The position numbers were made by a program, and so were the translations under genes. Below the pieces are notes generated by a model. The model did not search any database and was not told where the DNA came from. It saw only the letters and a list, made by a program, of their open reading frames with translations. This document shows, in pieces, positions 50,816-64,000 of a stretch of DNA of 64,000 nt. The stretch is from Tridacna crocea (Eukaryota; Mollusca; Bivalvia; Cardiida; Cardiidae). How positions within the stretch are numbered: position 1 is the first letter of the stretch; every line of letters starts with the position of its first letter. The stretch spans positions 31,306,172 through 31,370,171 of the forward strand of contig OX031063.1 of assembly GCA_943736015.1 (NCBI GenBank), written 5' to 3'.

Positions 50816-53800
50816 CATCGAACTTAGAACGTATTTCACCGCCTGAGACAAAGTAAAAGGAACCAAAAGAACACATTTCCGACTGGCGTTGCAGGCTAAC
50901 AGGAAGGGAGTAAAATCTCTGGAAGGACACAGGCTTGTAGCTTGATCAAACATCTCACTCACCAAGGCTGCCATCTCAATTCTTAAAATAACATAAAGCA
51001 AGCTGTTGTAGTAACCAATGGACAGAGGATACATCTTCGAACTGTGGGCATATCAAGAAGGCAAGGGATACAGTCTAATTGAAAACGGGTAAATTTTAAG
51101 ACAGAACACAGCTTTAGGGCCTTATGGTATATACGAGTGACTTAGACTGAGGGTTTTCCATTCCTTACTTTGGGTTCAACGATCTAATCTTTTAAGACTG
51201 GAAGAAAAGTTGCATTTGGGATACTCTGAAATTACTCTTACAGATTTAAAGTACATGTCAGGAAAAGAGTGCATAGACAATCTCTGCATAAGGCACCATA
51301 TGATTGAGGCAGTGGTTCAGGGCCTGGGGGCTACGTTCAACTGACTAAAGGGACGATTTCAAAGTCTTAGAGGATACGAAATAGAATGGCGAAACATTCC
51401 ACGAACCGAGGATACAATCTCAAGGACTCAATACGCTTGTTACGAATTCATGGTTGGTTTGGGGCGCTGTGAATATGAAATCGCCGACTGGGGGTACAGG
51501 CTTCGGAACTTGTGCAGTAACAGAAAGGTAGAATGACACTTTCAGGACCTATTGGCAGGCAATTTCAAGCGGTATGGAGCTCGAAACTAAAGGTGTAAAC
51601 TCAAAGAAAAACAATAAATATTTCTCGGACTGAGGGTACATCTCTTCAACTACAGGTAAATCAAACAGACTGAAAGGGGTAATGCATGGCATTTCCTTAA
51701 ATTGAAATTAAAAACAAGTTTATAGACCATTTGCATTTGACAGACCGACGATACATCTTACAGAAACACACACATACAAGGGACCAAAAGGTGATTAATC
51801 ATATCGAATAACTTCCAGAGGTAAGGTTTATCTCAGTGACTAAGGCTAAAGCTGAATGAAGTAGAAAAATAAGGAACTAGTTGATTCTCAAGCGTTCGTC
51901 GACTCAGCTCATGGTATTGAGTTCATCTCACAAATTGAGGGTACATACTGGGATTGGGTTAAATGAGATTAAAGACGATGTAAGGACTAATGGGCTAGTA
52001 ATACGGACTAAATGTATTTTTCCCGATATGAAAGAACAACCTGTGGACTGAGGATACAATCAGTAAGAAACAGAGATTACTTGTTTTATGGAACTGATGC
52101 GGCAAAGTATCTTCTCATCTCAGTGCTGATAATCCTTCAAACACAGTCAGAAAAAGAAAGCAGCAAGTGCCAAAGGGAACAATATTGTGCGAAGTACTGG
52201 TACAGCAAAGCATTGATCTCCCTCCTAATAGCTTGTATCTTTCTTTAAATTGAATCAAAAACTCTGCCTTTCAAGCCTCTTAAAATTCACTTCTGCAAAA
52301 TTCTAAATATGTGGCCATCAGAATCTAGTGTTCACACATTTTGCTTTTTCCATCATTGTTCTTTACAAACAGTTACAATGTCTTCTTGCGCATAACAACC
52401 TTCCAGGAATAAATAAATACAGACTGGAAATGTATTTCCCTTTGTGAAAGTAAAATCTGCGGACTAACGACAATCACTTAGACTGAAAATATGCTCTGTA
52501 GAATTAATGACTGTTATACTGACAGGGCGCAATCTTATCTCAGCGCTCATTATTATTTCGACTATGTTATATGAGAAAAGCAGCCAGTGTCAAAGGGAAC
52601 AACATTGTGCGAAGTACTGGTAAATAGTTATCCTCCCTGTAAAAGCTTATATTTTCTTGAATCCGCACCTCTGCATCATTTTTCTGCACAAAATGTTAAA
52701 ATTTGTTCTTGCACATAAAATCCCTTTAGAAATCAAGTAAACATGTAAAAATCAAATTCACTTCCCTCTCTCTCTCAGATCGTATTGCCCAGTTGCTTGG
52801 TCGGTAAAGTACATGGCTTATAACCTATACACTCGCAGGTCCACTCCCCAAGCTGTACCAATTTCTGTCTAGTGGCTAGTGGTTTGGAAAGACTGTTACA
52901 AGAGCACTGACCGCGCCATTTACCTGACATCTAGGTAAAACACCATTAAAAACAACATGCAAACACAGAAATCTAACTCCGCTACAACATCCAGCACTAC
53001 CAACTTAATCGTCATCATCATCATCATCATCATCATCCAAGCAATTCTTAGAAAGCTTCACAACTGCCGTAAACTTGAACAGCTTTACTCAATACAAGTT
53101 TAGTTCACTTTTCAACACTGTTAAAAGAAATCGGAAAAAACATCTTTGTTCTACAAATCAGCTCCATTTCTGTACTCGATTTCCAACTTGGCCAAAGTAT
53201 TTCAAATTGCTTATCCACAGTTTTTCCTTTTATTATCTTAAGAAGTTTTGATTCTTTCCAAAAGATCAGTAAACAACAAGTAAATAAAAACTTATTATTC
53301 TAGTGCTTTTTCATGATATTGTGACAACCTTCGGGATATGATACCAGTACTTTCTCCTTTTATAGCAAGATCTTTTAAAGGTAATGCAAACAAGACTTAT
53401 AAAACATATTTCTCGCTTACCTTATCGATATCCCGTCTATTGATCGATTAACTTCAAAAGTAGACTTCGGCAACATAGTCCTTTGCTTCATCACTTCTTT
53501 ACAAGATCAGATTGTGTCAAGGATTCCTAAACATGAAATATCAAAAAACACATTCTCTCTTTCTGTCTGTCTGTCTGTCTCTCAGCATCACTGACCAAAG
53601 GTCTATAGTTCGATTTCTCGGCCAATCTTATTTTCTGTGTCAGGATTCGGGAAGGTAGAAAGGAAAGGACCCGTTAAATAAACTCAAATAAAACATAGGT
53701 AATTGCCTGTGATATAACTCAAAGTATGTTGAAGTCGTCAGATCGGGCTCATAACTTCCATTTTCGTTAACATGACGCTCTTTAAGATCTGAACAAATAG

Positions 53801-55938
53801 AAAACAAAACTTCATCAGCGTAATTCTCAGCTAAGTTGCTCAGTTGATGCCATGATCGGCCTGAAACTTGGGGTTAACAGGTTCGATTTCCCAGCTGTTG
53901 CAATTTTTATCCGAGATTTGATATTATTTTCTCGTCACTCCGCATTTTCTTTCCCTTCTTTCAATTCACAACACAACTGGACATCACTTTTCTTTACAAA
54001 AATGTTACCATTTCTTCTCGCACATAACAACCCTCCAGGAATAAAAGTAGCGGCAAAGTAATGTTTCACGATTAAAACCCAAGGTTCTATAGTTCGATAG
54101 CCCGGCTATTCTAATTTTCTTTTTCAGGATTGGTGCGTGCCATATAACTGAAATTATGTTGAAATCGTCAGATCGGGCTCATAACTTTCATTTTCGTTAA
54201 CATGGCTCCCTTAAAGATATGATCGATCACAAAATCTTCATCAGCATGATTTTTTACCTTAGTTGCTCAGTTGATGACGAACGAGGCCTGAAACTAGGGG
54301 TTCTCGGGTTCGATTCCCCAGCTATTCGACTCTATTTTTTAAGTTTTGATTACATGACAAGCGTCATTCATTATACATCGCTCACATTTTGCCCCTTAAA
54401 TTCAGAAAAGAACTCCTACCTGGTTTTTTATAAAATGTAACTATGTCTACTCGTATAGAACAATCCACAAGGCATAAAGTGAAAACTTCAAAATCAGCTA
54501 ATTTCCTTCAATCTCGCTCTCACTCCCTCTCTCTTTAGACCGTCCATCATTAGCCAAGGCAGCGGCAAAGTAACGTTCCAGGCTTTAAACTGAAGGTTCT
54601 ATGGTTCGAATCCCAGCATATCTAATTTCCATCTTTAGACCAGTTATATTTTAGTTTTATAATTATAGGTCTCCTCTGTTTCTGGGGACTTTTACCACCC
54701 ATATGCCACAGAGGCGAAGGCAGCCACCAATTTCTAAGGCCCCGAGTGGCGGGGGCCCTATTAAATTTTCATCGCTCACAGATTTTTTTGTTTTGGAATA
54801 ATGTGCAAGGTACTGGTAAGTGAAATTCCAACACAGCATGGATGGTGCACATATAACTGATATGACTGAAATAATACACTTTCAACTCTGTATGAATCCG
54901 CTACAAAAAATTACACTCAAAATTACGGACTCGGGGAGCATCATATCAAGTAAGAAATGATCATACAGACTGAGGAAAATATGAGAAAGGAAGCAAATTA
55001 CTTTTTTAAAAGGAGAAGTATGGGCATCATGGTAAGAGAATACAGTCTTTCAAACGTAAGACACACAACAAGGATACCACAGCTGCAATATCAAGTTTGC
55101 CACTAGATAGATAGATATACAGAAAGATAGATAGGTAGATAGATATGTAGATAGAGTGATAGAAAGATAGATAGATAGAATTAAAAGTACAAAAAGCGAA
55201 AGAAATTGATGGGATAGTGAGACGAGAGGAAAGTTTGAAGGAAGGAAAACGAAGTCAAGGGAGACAGAAAGAGAGAACTTGACAGAATAGATAAATAGAA
55301 AATGAGACAGAAGATAGTGGAATAGCGAAAGAGACAGAAAGAAACAGAGACAGAGAGACTGTGTTAAAGGAGGCAGTGAGATACAGATAGAAAGAGGGAG
55401 GAAAAGAAATAGGAAGGGATAGAGAGAGAAATATAGAGCGAGAGGAAGACAGAAAGCGAGAGAGAGAGAGAGACAGAGATACAGCAAGAGACTGAGAGTG
55501 GAAGTCAGTGTTGAGAGAAAGATAAAATGAGGAGCAGAGAGTAAGACAAACAGTTCGAAAGGCAGTAGACAGAGAAGAAGGGCCAAAGAGAGAAAAAGAG
55601 AGAAACAATAGAGATAGACAAATGGAGAGAAATGTAGAGAGACAGAAATAGCGAAACCAGAGATAGAAATAGATATCGAAATGAAGAAGAGATAGAGAGT
55701 GAGAGATTACAGAAATGAGGGTGATTACATTATTTTCAGATCGTTCAGACTGAGGGTTAAGATCATGAAGAAGACGTTGAGGCCGAAGAGTTATCGGTGA
55801 AACACAGGGTTCATAAGTTTCGTCATCGGAAGGCACATTCAATTAAGTTAGGTTCAAATATGAAAAAAACAGAATAAACAAGCTAATCGAGCATTGGGTT
55901 GAAATAATAGAAGGACATTGTTTCATGGTTTGGGGGAA
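50816..55938. repeat. Repeat unit 11 (5123 bp, type delta-S)
   Basis: Delta type with two left-half peculiarities: the extra CA near 51771 otherwise seen only in gamma units, and a lost G near 51980 ('gacgatgtaagg'). Eight CAT triplets. The 117-bp block is at 53673-53789. Near 55015 it has 'aaaggagaagtatggg', shared with unit 12 ('aaaggaaaagt' elsewhere). Confidence 0.97.
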
Positions 55939-58133
55939 CATCGAACTTAGAACGTATTTCACCGCCTGAGACAAAGTAAAAGGAACCAAAAGAACACATT
56001 TCCGACTGGCGTTGCAGGCTAACAGGAAGGGAGTAAAATCTCTGGAAGGACACAGGCTTGTAGCTTGATCAAACATCTCACTCACCAAGGCTGCCATCTC
56101 AATTCTTAAAATAACATAAAGCAAGCTGTTGTAGTAACCAATGGACAGAGGATACATCTTCGAACTGTGGGCATATCAAGAAGGCAAGGGATACAGTCTA
56201 ATTGAAAACGGGTAAATTTTAAGACAGAACACAGCTTTAGGGCCTTATGGTATATACGAGTGACTTAGACTGAGGGTTTTCCATTCCTTACTTTGGGTTC
56301 AACGATCTAATCTTTTAAGACTGGAAGAAAAGTTGCATTTGGGATACTCTGAAATTACTCTTACAGATTTAAAGTACATGTCAGGAAAAGAGTGCATAGA
56401 CAATCTCTGCATAAGGCACCATATGATTGAGGCAGTGGTTCAGGGCCTGGGGGCTACGTTCAACTGACTAAAGGGACGATTTCAAAGTCTTAGAGGATAC
56501 GAAATAGAATGGCGAAACATTCCACGAACCGAGGATACAATCTCAAGGACTCAATACGCTTGTTACGAATTCATGGTTGGTTTGGGGCGCTGTGAATATG
56601 AAATCGCCGACTGGGGGTACAGGCTTCGGAACTTGTGCAGTAACAGAAAGGTAGAATGACACTTTCAGGACCTATTGGCAGGCAATTTCAAGCGGTATGG
56701 AGCTCGAAACTAAAGGTGTAAACTCAAAGAAAAACAATAAATATTTCTCGGACTGAGGGTACATCTCTTCAACTACAGGTAAATCAAACAGACTGAAAGG
56801 GGTAATGCATGGCATTTCCTTAAATTGAAATTAAAAACAAGTTTATAGACCATTTGCATTTGACAGACCGACGATACATCTTACAGAAACACACATACAA
56901 GGGACCAAAAGGTGATTAATCATATCGAATAACTTCCAGAGGTAAGGTTTATCTCAGTGACTAAGGCTAAAGCTGAATGAAGTAGAAAAATAAGGAACTA
57001 GTTGATTCTCAAGCGTTCGTCGACTCAGCTCATGGTATTGAGTTCATCTCACAAATTGAGGGTACATACTGGGATTGGGTTAAATGAGATTAAAGACGAT
57101 GGTAAGGACTAATGGGCTAGTAATACGGACTAAATGTATTTTTCCCGATATGAAAGAACAACCTGTGGACTGAGGATACAATCAGTAAGAAACAGAGATT
57201 ACTTGTTTTATGGAACTGATGCGGCAAAGTATCTTCTCATCTCAGTGCTGATAATCCTTCAAACACAGTCAGAAAAAGAAAGCAGCAAGTGCCAAAGGGA
57301 ACAATATTGTGCGAAGTACTGGTACAGCAAAGCATTGATCTCCCTCCTAATAACTTGTATCTTTCTTTAAATTGAATCAAAAACTCTGCCTTTCAAGCCT
57401 CTTAAAATTCACTTCTGCAAAATTCTAAATATGTGGCCATCAGAATCTAGTGTTCACACATTTTGCTTTTTCCATCATTGTTCTTTACAAACAGTTACAA
57501 TGTCTTCTTGCGCATAACAACCTTCCAGGAATAAATAAATACAGACTGGAAATGTATTTCCCTTTGTGAAAGTAAAATCTGCGGACTAACGACAATCACT
57601 TAGACTGAAAATATGCTCTGCAGAATTAATGACTGTTATACTGACAGGGCGCAATCTTATCTCAGCGCTCATTATTATTTCGACTATGTTATATGAGAAA
57701 AGCAGCCAGTGTCAAAGGGAACAACATTGTGCGAAGTACTGGTAAATAGTTATCCTCCCTGTAAAAGCTTATATTTTCTTGAATCCGCACCTCTGCATCA
57801 TTTTTCTGCACAAAATGTTAAAATTTGTTCTTGCACATAAATTCCCTTTAGAAATCAAGTAAACATGTAAAAATCAAATTCACTTCCCTCTCTCTCTCAG
57901 ATCGTATTGCCCAGTTGCTTGGTCGGTAAAGTACATGGCTTATAACCTATACACTCGCAGGTCCACTCCCCAAGCTGTACCAATTTCTGTCTAGTGGCTA
58001 GTGGTTTGGAAAGACTGTTACAAGAGCACTGACCGCGCCATTTACCTGACATCTAGGTAAAACACCATTAAAAACAACATGCAAACACAGAAATCTAACT
58101 CCGCTACAACATCCAGCACTACCAACTTAATCG

Positions 58134-58164
<31 letters not shown>

Positions 58165-61063
58165 AGCAATTCTTAGAAAGCTTCACAACTGCCGTAAACT
58201 TGAACAGCTTTACTCAATACAAGTTTAGTTCACTTTTCAACACTGTTAAAAGAAATCGGAAAAAACATCTTTGTTCTACAAATCAGCTCCATTTCTGTAC
58301 TCGATTTCCAACTTGGCCAAAGTATTTCAAATTGCTTATCCACAGTTTTTCCTTTTATTATCTTAAGAAGTTTTGATTCTTTCCAAAAGATCAGTAAACA
58401 ACAAGTAAATAAAAACTTATTATTCTAGTGCTTTTTCATGATATTGTGACAACCTTCGGGATATGATACCAGTACTTTCTCCTTTCATAGCAAGATCTTT
58501 TAAAGGTAATGCAAACAAGACTTATAAAACATATTTCTCGCTTACCTTATCGATATCCCGTCTATTGATCGATTAACTTCAAAAGTAGACTTCGGCAACA
58601 TAGTCCTTTGCTTCATCACTTCTTTACAAGATCAGATTGTGTCAAGGATTCCTAAACATGAAATATCAAAAAACACATTCTCTCTTTCTGTCTGTCTGTC
58701 TGTCTCTCAGCATCACTGACCAAAGGTCTATAGTTCGATTTCTCGGCCAATCTTATTTTCTGTGTCAGGATTCGGGAAGGTAGAAAGGAAAGGACCCGTT
58801 AAATAAACTCAAATAAAACATAGATAATTGCCTGTGATATAACTCAAAGAATGTTGAAGTCGTCAGATCGGGCTCATAACTTCCATTTTCGTTAACATGA
58901 CGCTCTTTAAGATCTGAACAAATAGAAAACAAAATTTCATCAGCGTAATTCTCAGCTAAGTTGCTCAGTTGATGCCATGATCGGCCTGAAACTTGGGGTT
59001 AACAGGTTCGATTTCCCAGCTGTTGCAATTTTTATCCGAGATTTGATATTATTTTCTCGTCACTCCGCATTTTCTTTCCCTTCTTTCAATTCACAACACA
59101 ACTGGACATCACTTTTCTTTACAAAAATGTTACCATTTCTTCTCGCACATAACAACCCTCCAGGAATAAAAGTAGCGGCAAAGTAATGTTTCACGATTAA
59201 AACCCAAGGTTCTATAGTTCGATAGCCCGGCTATTCTAATTTTCTTTTTCAGGATTGGTGCGTGCCATATAACTGAAATTATGTTGAAATCGTCAGATCG
59301 GGCTCATAACTTTCATTTTCGTTAACATGGCTCCCTTAAAGATATGATCGATCACAAAATCTTCATCAGCATGATTTTTTACCTTAGTTGCTCAGTTGAT
59401 GACGAACGAGGCCTGAAACTAGGGGTTCTCGGGTTCGATTCCCCAGCTATTCGACTCTATTTTTTAAGTTTTGATTACATGACAAGCGTCATTCATTATA
59501 CATCGCTCACATTTTGCCCCTTAAATTCAGAAAAGAACTCCTACCTGGTTTTTTATAAAATGTAACTATGTCTACTCGTATAGAACAATCCACAAGGCAT
59601 AAAGTGAAAACTTCAAAATCAGCTAATTTCCTTCAATCTCGCTCTCACTCCCTCTCTCTTTAGACCGTCCATCATTAGCCAAGGCAGCGGCAAAGTAACG
59701 TTCCAGGCTTTAAACTGAAGGTTCTATGGTTCGAATCCCAGCATATCTAATTTCCATCTTTAGACCAGTTATATTTTAGTTTTATAATTATAGGTCTCCT
59801 CTGTTTCTGGGGACTTTTACCACCCATATGCCACAGAGGCGAAGGGAGCCACCAATTTCTAAGGCCCCGAGTGGCGGGGGCCCTATTAAATTTTCATCGC
59901 TCACAGATTTTTTTGTTTTGGAATAATGTGCAAGGTACTGGTAAGTGAAATTCCAACACAGCATGGATGGTGCACATATAACTGATATGACTGAAATAAT
60001 ACACTTTCAACTCTGTATGAATCCGCTACAAAAAATTACACTCAAAATTACGGACTCGGGGAGCATCATATCAAGTAAGAAATGATCATACAGACTGAGG
60101 AAAATATGAGAAAGGAAGCAAATTACTTTTTTAAAAGGAGAAGTATGGGCATCATGGTAAGAGAATACAGTCTTTCAAACGTAAGACACACAACAAGGAT
60201 ACCACAGCTGCAATATCAAGTTTGCCACTAGATAGATAGATATACAGAAAGATAGATAGGTAGATAGATATGTAGATAGAGTGATAGAAAGATAGATAGA
60301 TAGAATTAAAAGTACAAAAAGCGAAAGAAATTGATGGGATAGTGAGACGAGAGGAAAGTTTGAAGGAAGGAAAACGAAGTCAAGGGAGACAGAAAGAGAG
60401 AACTTGACAGAATAGATAAATAGAAAATGAGACAGAAGATAGTGGAATAGCGAAAGAGACAGAAAGAAACAGAGACAGAGAGACTGTGTTAAAGGAGGCA
60501 GTGAGATACAGATAGAAAGAGGGAGGAAAAGAAATAGGAAGGGATAGAGAGAGAAATATAGAGCGAGAGGAAGACAGAAAGCGAGAGAGAGAGAGAGACA
60601 GAGATACAGCAAGAGACTGAGAGTGGAAGTCAGTGTTGAGAGAAAGATAAAATGAGGAGCAGAGAGTAAGACAAACAGTTCGAAAGGCAGTAGACAGAGA
60701 AGAAGGGCCAAAGAGAGAAAAAGAGAGAAACAATAGAGATAGACAAATGGAGAGAAATGTAGAGAGACAGAAATAGCGAAACCAGAGATAGAAATAGATA
60801 TCGAAATGAAGAAGAGATAGAGAGTGAGAGATTACAGAAATGAGGGTGATTACATTATTTTCAGATCGTTCAGACTGAGGGTTAAGATCATGAAGAAGAC
60901 GTTGAGGCCGAAGAGTTATCGGTGAAACACAGGGTTCATAAGTTTCGTCATCGGAAGGCACATTCAATTAAGTTAGGTTCAAATATGAAAAAAACAGAAT
61001 AAACAAGCTAATCGAGCATTGGGTTGAAATAATAGAAGGACATTGTTTCATGGTTTGGGGGAA
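55939..61063. repeat. Repeat unit 12 (5125 bp, type delta-S)
   Basis: Shares with unit 13 several variants not seen elsewhere: 'ctaataacttgt' near 57347, 'cctttcatagc' near 58481 and 'catagataattg' near 58820. Private changes include 'ctctgcagaatt' near 57614 and 'cataaattccc' near 57835. Nine CAT triplets. The 117-bp block is at 58798-58914. Confidence 0.97.
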
Positions 61064-63258
61064 CATCGAACTTAGAACGTATTTCACCGCCTGAGACAAA
61101 GTAAAAGGAACCAAAAGAACACATTTCCGACTGGCGTTGCAGGCTAACAGGAAGGGAGTAAAATCTCTGGAAGGACACAGGCTTGTAGCTTGATCAAACA
61201 TCTCACTCACCAAGGCTGCCATCTCAATTCTTAAAATAACATAAAGCAAGCTGTTGTAGTAACCAATGGACAGAGGATACATCTTCGAACTGTGGGCATA
61301 TCAAGAAGGCAAGGGATACAGTCTAATTGAAAACGGGTAAATTTTAAGACAGAACACAGCTTTAGGGCCTTATGGTATATACGAGTGACTTAGACTGAGG
61401 GTTTTCCATTCCTTACTTTGGGTTCAACGATCTAATCTTTTAAGACTGGAAGAAAAGTTGCATTTGGGATACTCTGAAATTACTCTTACAGATTTAAAGT
61501 ACATGTCAGGAAAAGAGTGCATAGACAATCTCTGCATAAGGCACCATATGATTGAGGCAGTGGTTCAGGGCCTGGGGGCTACGTTCAACTGACTAAAGGG
61601 ACGATTTCAAAGTCTTAGAGGATACGAAATAGAATGGCGAAACATTCCACGAACCGAGGATACAATCTCAAGGACTCAATACGCTTGTTACGAATTCATG
61701 GTTGGTTTGGGGCGCTGTGAATATGAAATCGCCGACTGGGGGTACAGGCTTCGGAACTTGTGCAGTAACAGAAAGGTAGAATGACACTTTCAGGACCTAT
61801 TGGCAGGCAATTTCAAGCGGTATGGAGCTCGAAACTAAAGGTGTAAACTCAAAGAAAAACAATAAATATTTCTCGGACTGAGGGTACATCTCTTCAACTA
61901 CAGGTAAATCAAACAGACTGAAAGGGGTAATGCATGGCATTTCCTTAAATTGAAATTAAAAACAAGTTTATAGACCATTTGCATTTGACAGACCGACGAT
62001 ACATCTTACAGAAACACACATACAAGGGACCAAAAGGTGATTAATCATATCGAATAACTTCCAGAGGTAAGGTTTATCTCAGTGACTAAGGCTAAAGCTG
62101 AATGAAGTAGAAAAATAAGGAACTAGTTGATTCTCAAGCGTTCGTCGACTCAGCTCATGGTATTGAGTTCATCTCACAAATTGAGGGTACATACTGGGAT
62201 TGGGTTAAATGAGATTAAAGACGATGGTAAGGACTAATGGGCTAGTAATACGGACTAAATGTATTTTTCCCGATATGAAAGAACAACCTGTGGACTGAGG
62301 ATACAATCAGTAAGAAACAGAGATTACTTGTTTTATGGAACTGATGCGGCAAAGTATCTTCTCATCTCAGTGCTGATAATCCTTCAAACACAGTCAGAAA
62401 AAGAAAGCAGCAAGTGCCAAAGGGAACAATATTGTGCGAAGTACTGGTACAGCAAAGCATTGATCTCCCTCCTAATAACTTGTATCTTTCTTTAAATTGA
62501 ATCAAAAACTCTGCCTTTCAAGCCTCTTAAAATTCACTTCTGCAAAATTCTAAATATGTGGCCATCAGAATCTAGTGTTCACACATTTTGCTTTTTCCAT
62601 CATTGTTCTTTACAAACAGTTACAATGTCTTCTTGCGCATAACAACCTTCCAGGAATAAATAAATACAGACTGGAAATGTATTTCCCTTTGTGAAAGTAA
62701 AATCTGCGGACTAACGACAATCACTTAGACTGAAAATATGCTCTGTAGAATTAATGACTGTTATACTGACAGGGCGCAATCTTATCTCAGCGCTCATTAT
62801 TATTTCGACTATGTTATATGAGAAAAGCAGCCAGTGTCAAAGGGAACAACATTGTGCGAAGTACTGGTAAATAGTTATCCTCCCTGTAAAAGCTTATATT
62901 TTCTTGAATCCGCACCTCTGCATCATTTTTCTGCACAAAATGTTAAAATTTGTTCTTGCACATAAAATCCCTTTAGAAATCAAGTAAACATGTAAAAATC
63001 AAATTCACTTCCCTCTCTCTCTCAGATCGTATTGCCCAGTTGCTTGGTCGGTAAAGTACATGGCTTATAACCTATACACTCGCAGGTCCACTCCCCAAGC
63101 TGTACCAATTTCTGTCTAGTGGCTAGTGGTTTGGAAAGACTGTTACAAGAGCACTGACCGCGCCATTTACCTGACATCTAGGTAAAACACCATTAAAAAC
63201 AACATGCAAACACAGAAATCTAACTCCGCTACAACATCCAGCACTACCAACTTAATCG

Positions 63259-63289
<31 letters not shown>

Positions 63290-64000
63290 AGCAATTCTTA
63301 GAAAGCTTCACAACTGCCGTAAACTTGAACAGCTTTACTCAATACAAGTTTAGTTCACTTTTCAACACTGTTAAAAGAAATCGGAAAAAACATCTTTGTT
63401 CTACAAATCAGCTCCATTTCTGTACTCGATTTCCAACTTGGCCAAAGTATTTCAAATTGCTTATCCACAGTTTTTCCTTTTATTATCTTAAGAAGTTTTG
63501 ATTCTTTCCAAAAGATCAGTAAACAACAAGTAAATAAAAACTTATTATTCTAGTGCTTTTTCATGATATTGTGACAACCTTCGGGATATGATACCAGTAC
63601 TTTCTCCTTTCATAGCAAGATCTTTTAAAGGTAATGCAAACAAGACTTATAAAACATATTTCTCGCTTACCTTATCGATATCCCGTCTATTGATCGATTA
63701 ACTTCAAAAGTAGACTTCGGCAACATAGTCCTTTGCTTCATCACTTCTTTACAAGATCAGATTGTGTCAAGGATTCCTAAACATGAAATATCAAAAAACA
63801 CATTCTCTCTTTCTGTCTGTCTGTCTGTCTCTCAGCATCACTGACCAAAGGTCTATAGTTCGATTTCTCGGCCAATCTTATTTTCTGTGTCAGGATTCGG
63901 GAAGGTAGAAAGGAAAGGACCCGTTAAATAAACTCAAATAAAACATAGATAATTGCCTGTGATATAACTCAAAGAATGTTGAAGTCGTCAGATCGGGCTC
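61064..64000. repeat. Repeat unit 13, truncated by window end (2937 bp)
   Basis: Left 57% of a delta-type unit, sharing the unit-12 variants near 62472, 63611 and 63949. It ends inside the 117-bp block, of which 63923-64000 is visible. Tail type and further array extent cannot be judged. Confidence 0.96.

Larger units (their letters stand above)
1..64000. repeat. Macrosatellite array, ~5.1-kb unit, 12.6 copies
   Basis: The same landmark (catcgaacttagaacg) recurs at 1, 5147, 10152, 15177, 20179, 25303, 30421, 35567, 40572, 45694, 50816, 55939 and 61064, always in the same orientation and with no spacer or unrelated sequence between copies. Copies differ by scattered substitutions and diagnostic indels, so they are not one read pasted repeatedly. 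The array reaches both window edges. No coding gene is recognisable in the unit. Tandem units of this size are called macrosatellites; the family here is not one I recognise. The strand is arbitrary because nothing shows a transcription direction for the unit as a whole. Confidence 0.98.

Noticed and set aside
1-64000. Ribosomal DNA intergenic spacer array
   Set aside because: The unit contains no rRNA gene segment and the units abut directly.
1-64000. Species assignment, for example to a cephalopod or other mollusc, from the microsatellite style
   Set aside because: Microsatellites of this kind occur in many animals, and no SINE or gene I can name with confidence is present.

Overview
The whole 64 kb window is one uninterrupted tandem array of a large (about 5.0-5.15 kb) non-coding repeat. 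It holds 12 complete units and a 13th cut by the window end at 2,937 bp. No single-copy flank is visible on either side, so the true array is longer. Measured from a recurring landmark (unit start set arbitrarily at base 1), the unit lengths are 5146, 5005, 5025, 5002, 5124, 5118, 5146, 5005, 5122, 5122, 5123 and 5125 bp. By eye the units are nearly identical; most differences are single bases plus a few diagnostic indels (117, 22, 7 and 3 bp, and microsatellite length).

Organism: AT-rich, gene-free DNA with (GATA)n, (TCTG)n, (ATC)n and long GA-rich tracts and several decayed tRNA-derived SINE heads is eukaryotic and looks like animal nuclear satellite DNA. I cannot name the species. No bacterial operon, rRNA gene, reverse transcriptase, transposase or recognisable protein-coding gene is present. 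The open reading frames that recur in each unit are low-complexity (Ser/Leu/Tyr-rich translations of the GA/GATA tract) or short chance frames carried along by repeat homogenisation.

Layout of one unit (unit 1 numbering): 1-1190 is AT-rich sequence with about ten scattered copies of a decayed 'ACTGAGGGTACAT' motif. 1195-1860 is a diverged internal duplication. 1941-2037 is a pyrimidine run and tRNA-like head a. About 2192-2224 is an (ATC)n microsatellite. 2730-2770 is a (TCTG)n run followed by tRNA-like module b. 2860-2976 is a 117-bp block missing from four units. 3019-3233 and 3446-3667 are two copies of a tRNA-derived SINE-like element (heads c and e), with partial heads d between them and f after them. 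3859-3943 is a GC-rich pair of hairpins. 4291-4388 is a GATA microsatellite and 4391-4929 a long purine-rich tract. 4930-5146 returns to the AT-rich 'ACTGAGGG' type sequence.

The units can be classed by the left part (head types alpha, beta, gamma, delta) and the right part (tail types P, Q, R, S): 1 alpha-P, 2 beta-R, 3 gamma-P, 4 beta-R, 5 gamma-Q, 6 alpha-Q, 7 alpha-P, 8 beta-R, 9 gamma-S, 10-12 delta-S, 13 delta (tail not seen). The switch between head and tail types falls repeatedly in the SINE-rich interval at about 2.86-3.6 kb of the unit. This points to repeated exchange between units there. Units 1-2 and the head of 3 recur as units 7-8 and the head of 9, and the right end (10-13) is the most homogeneous part. 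I see no system of cooperating genes; the interest lies in the architecture and evolution of this SINE-bearing macrosatellite.
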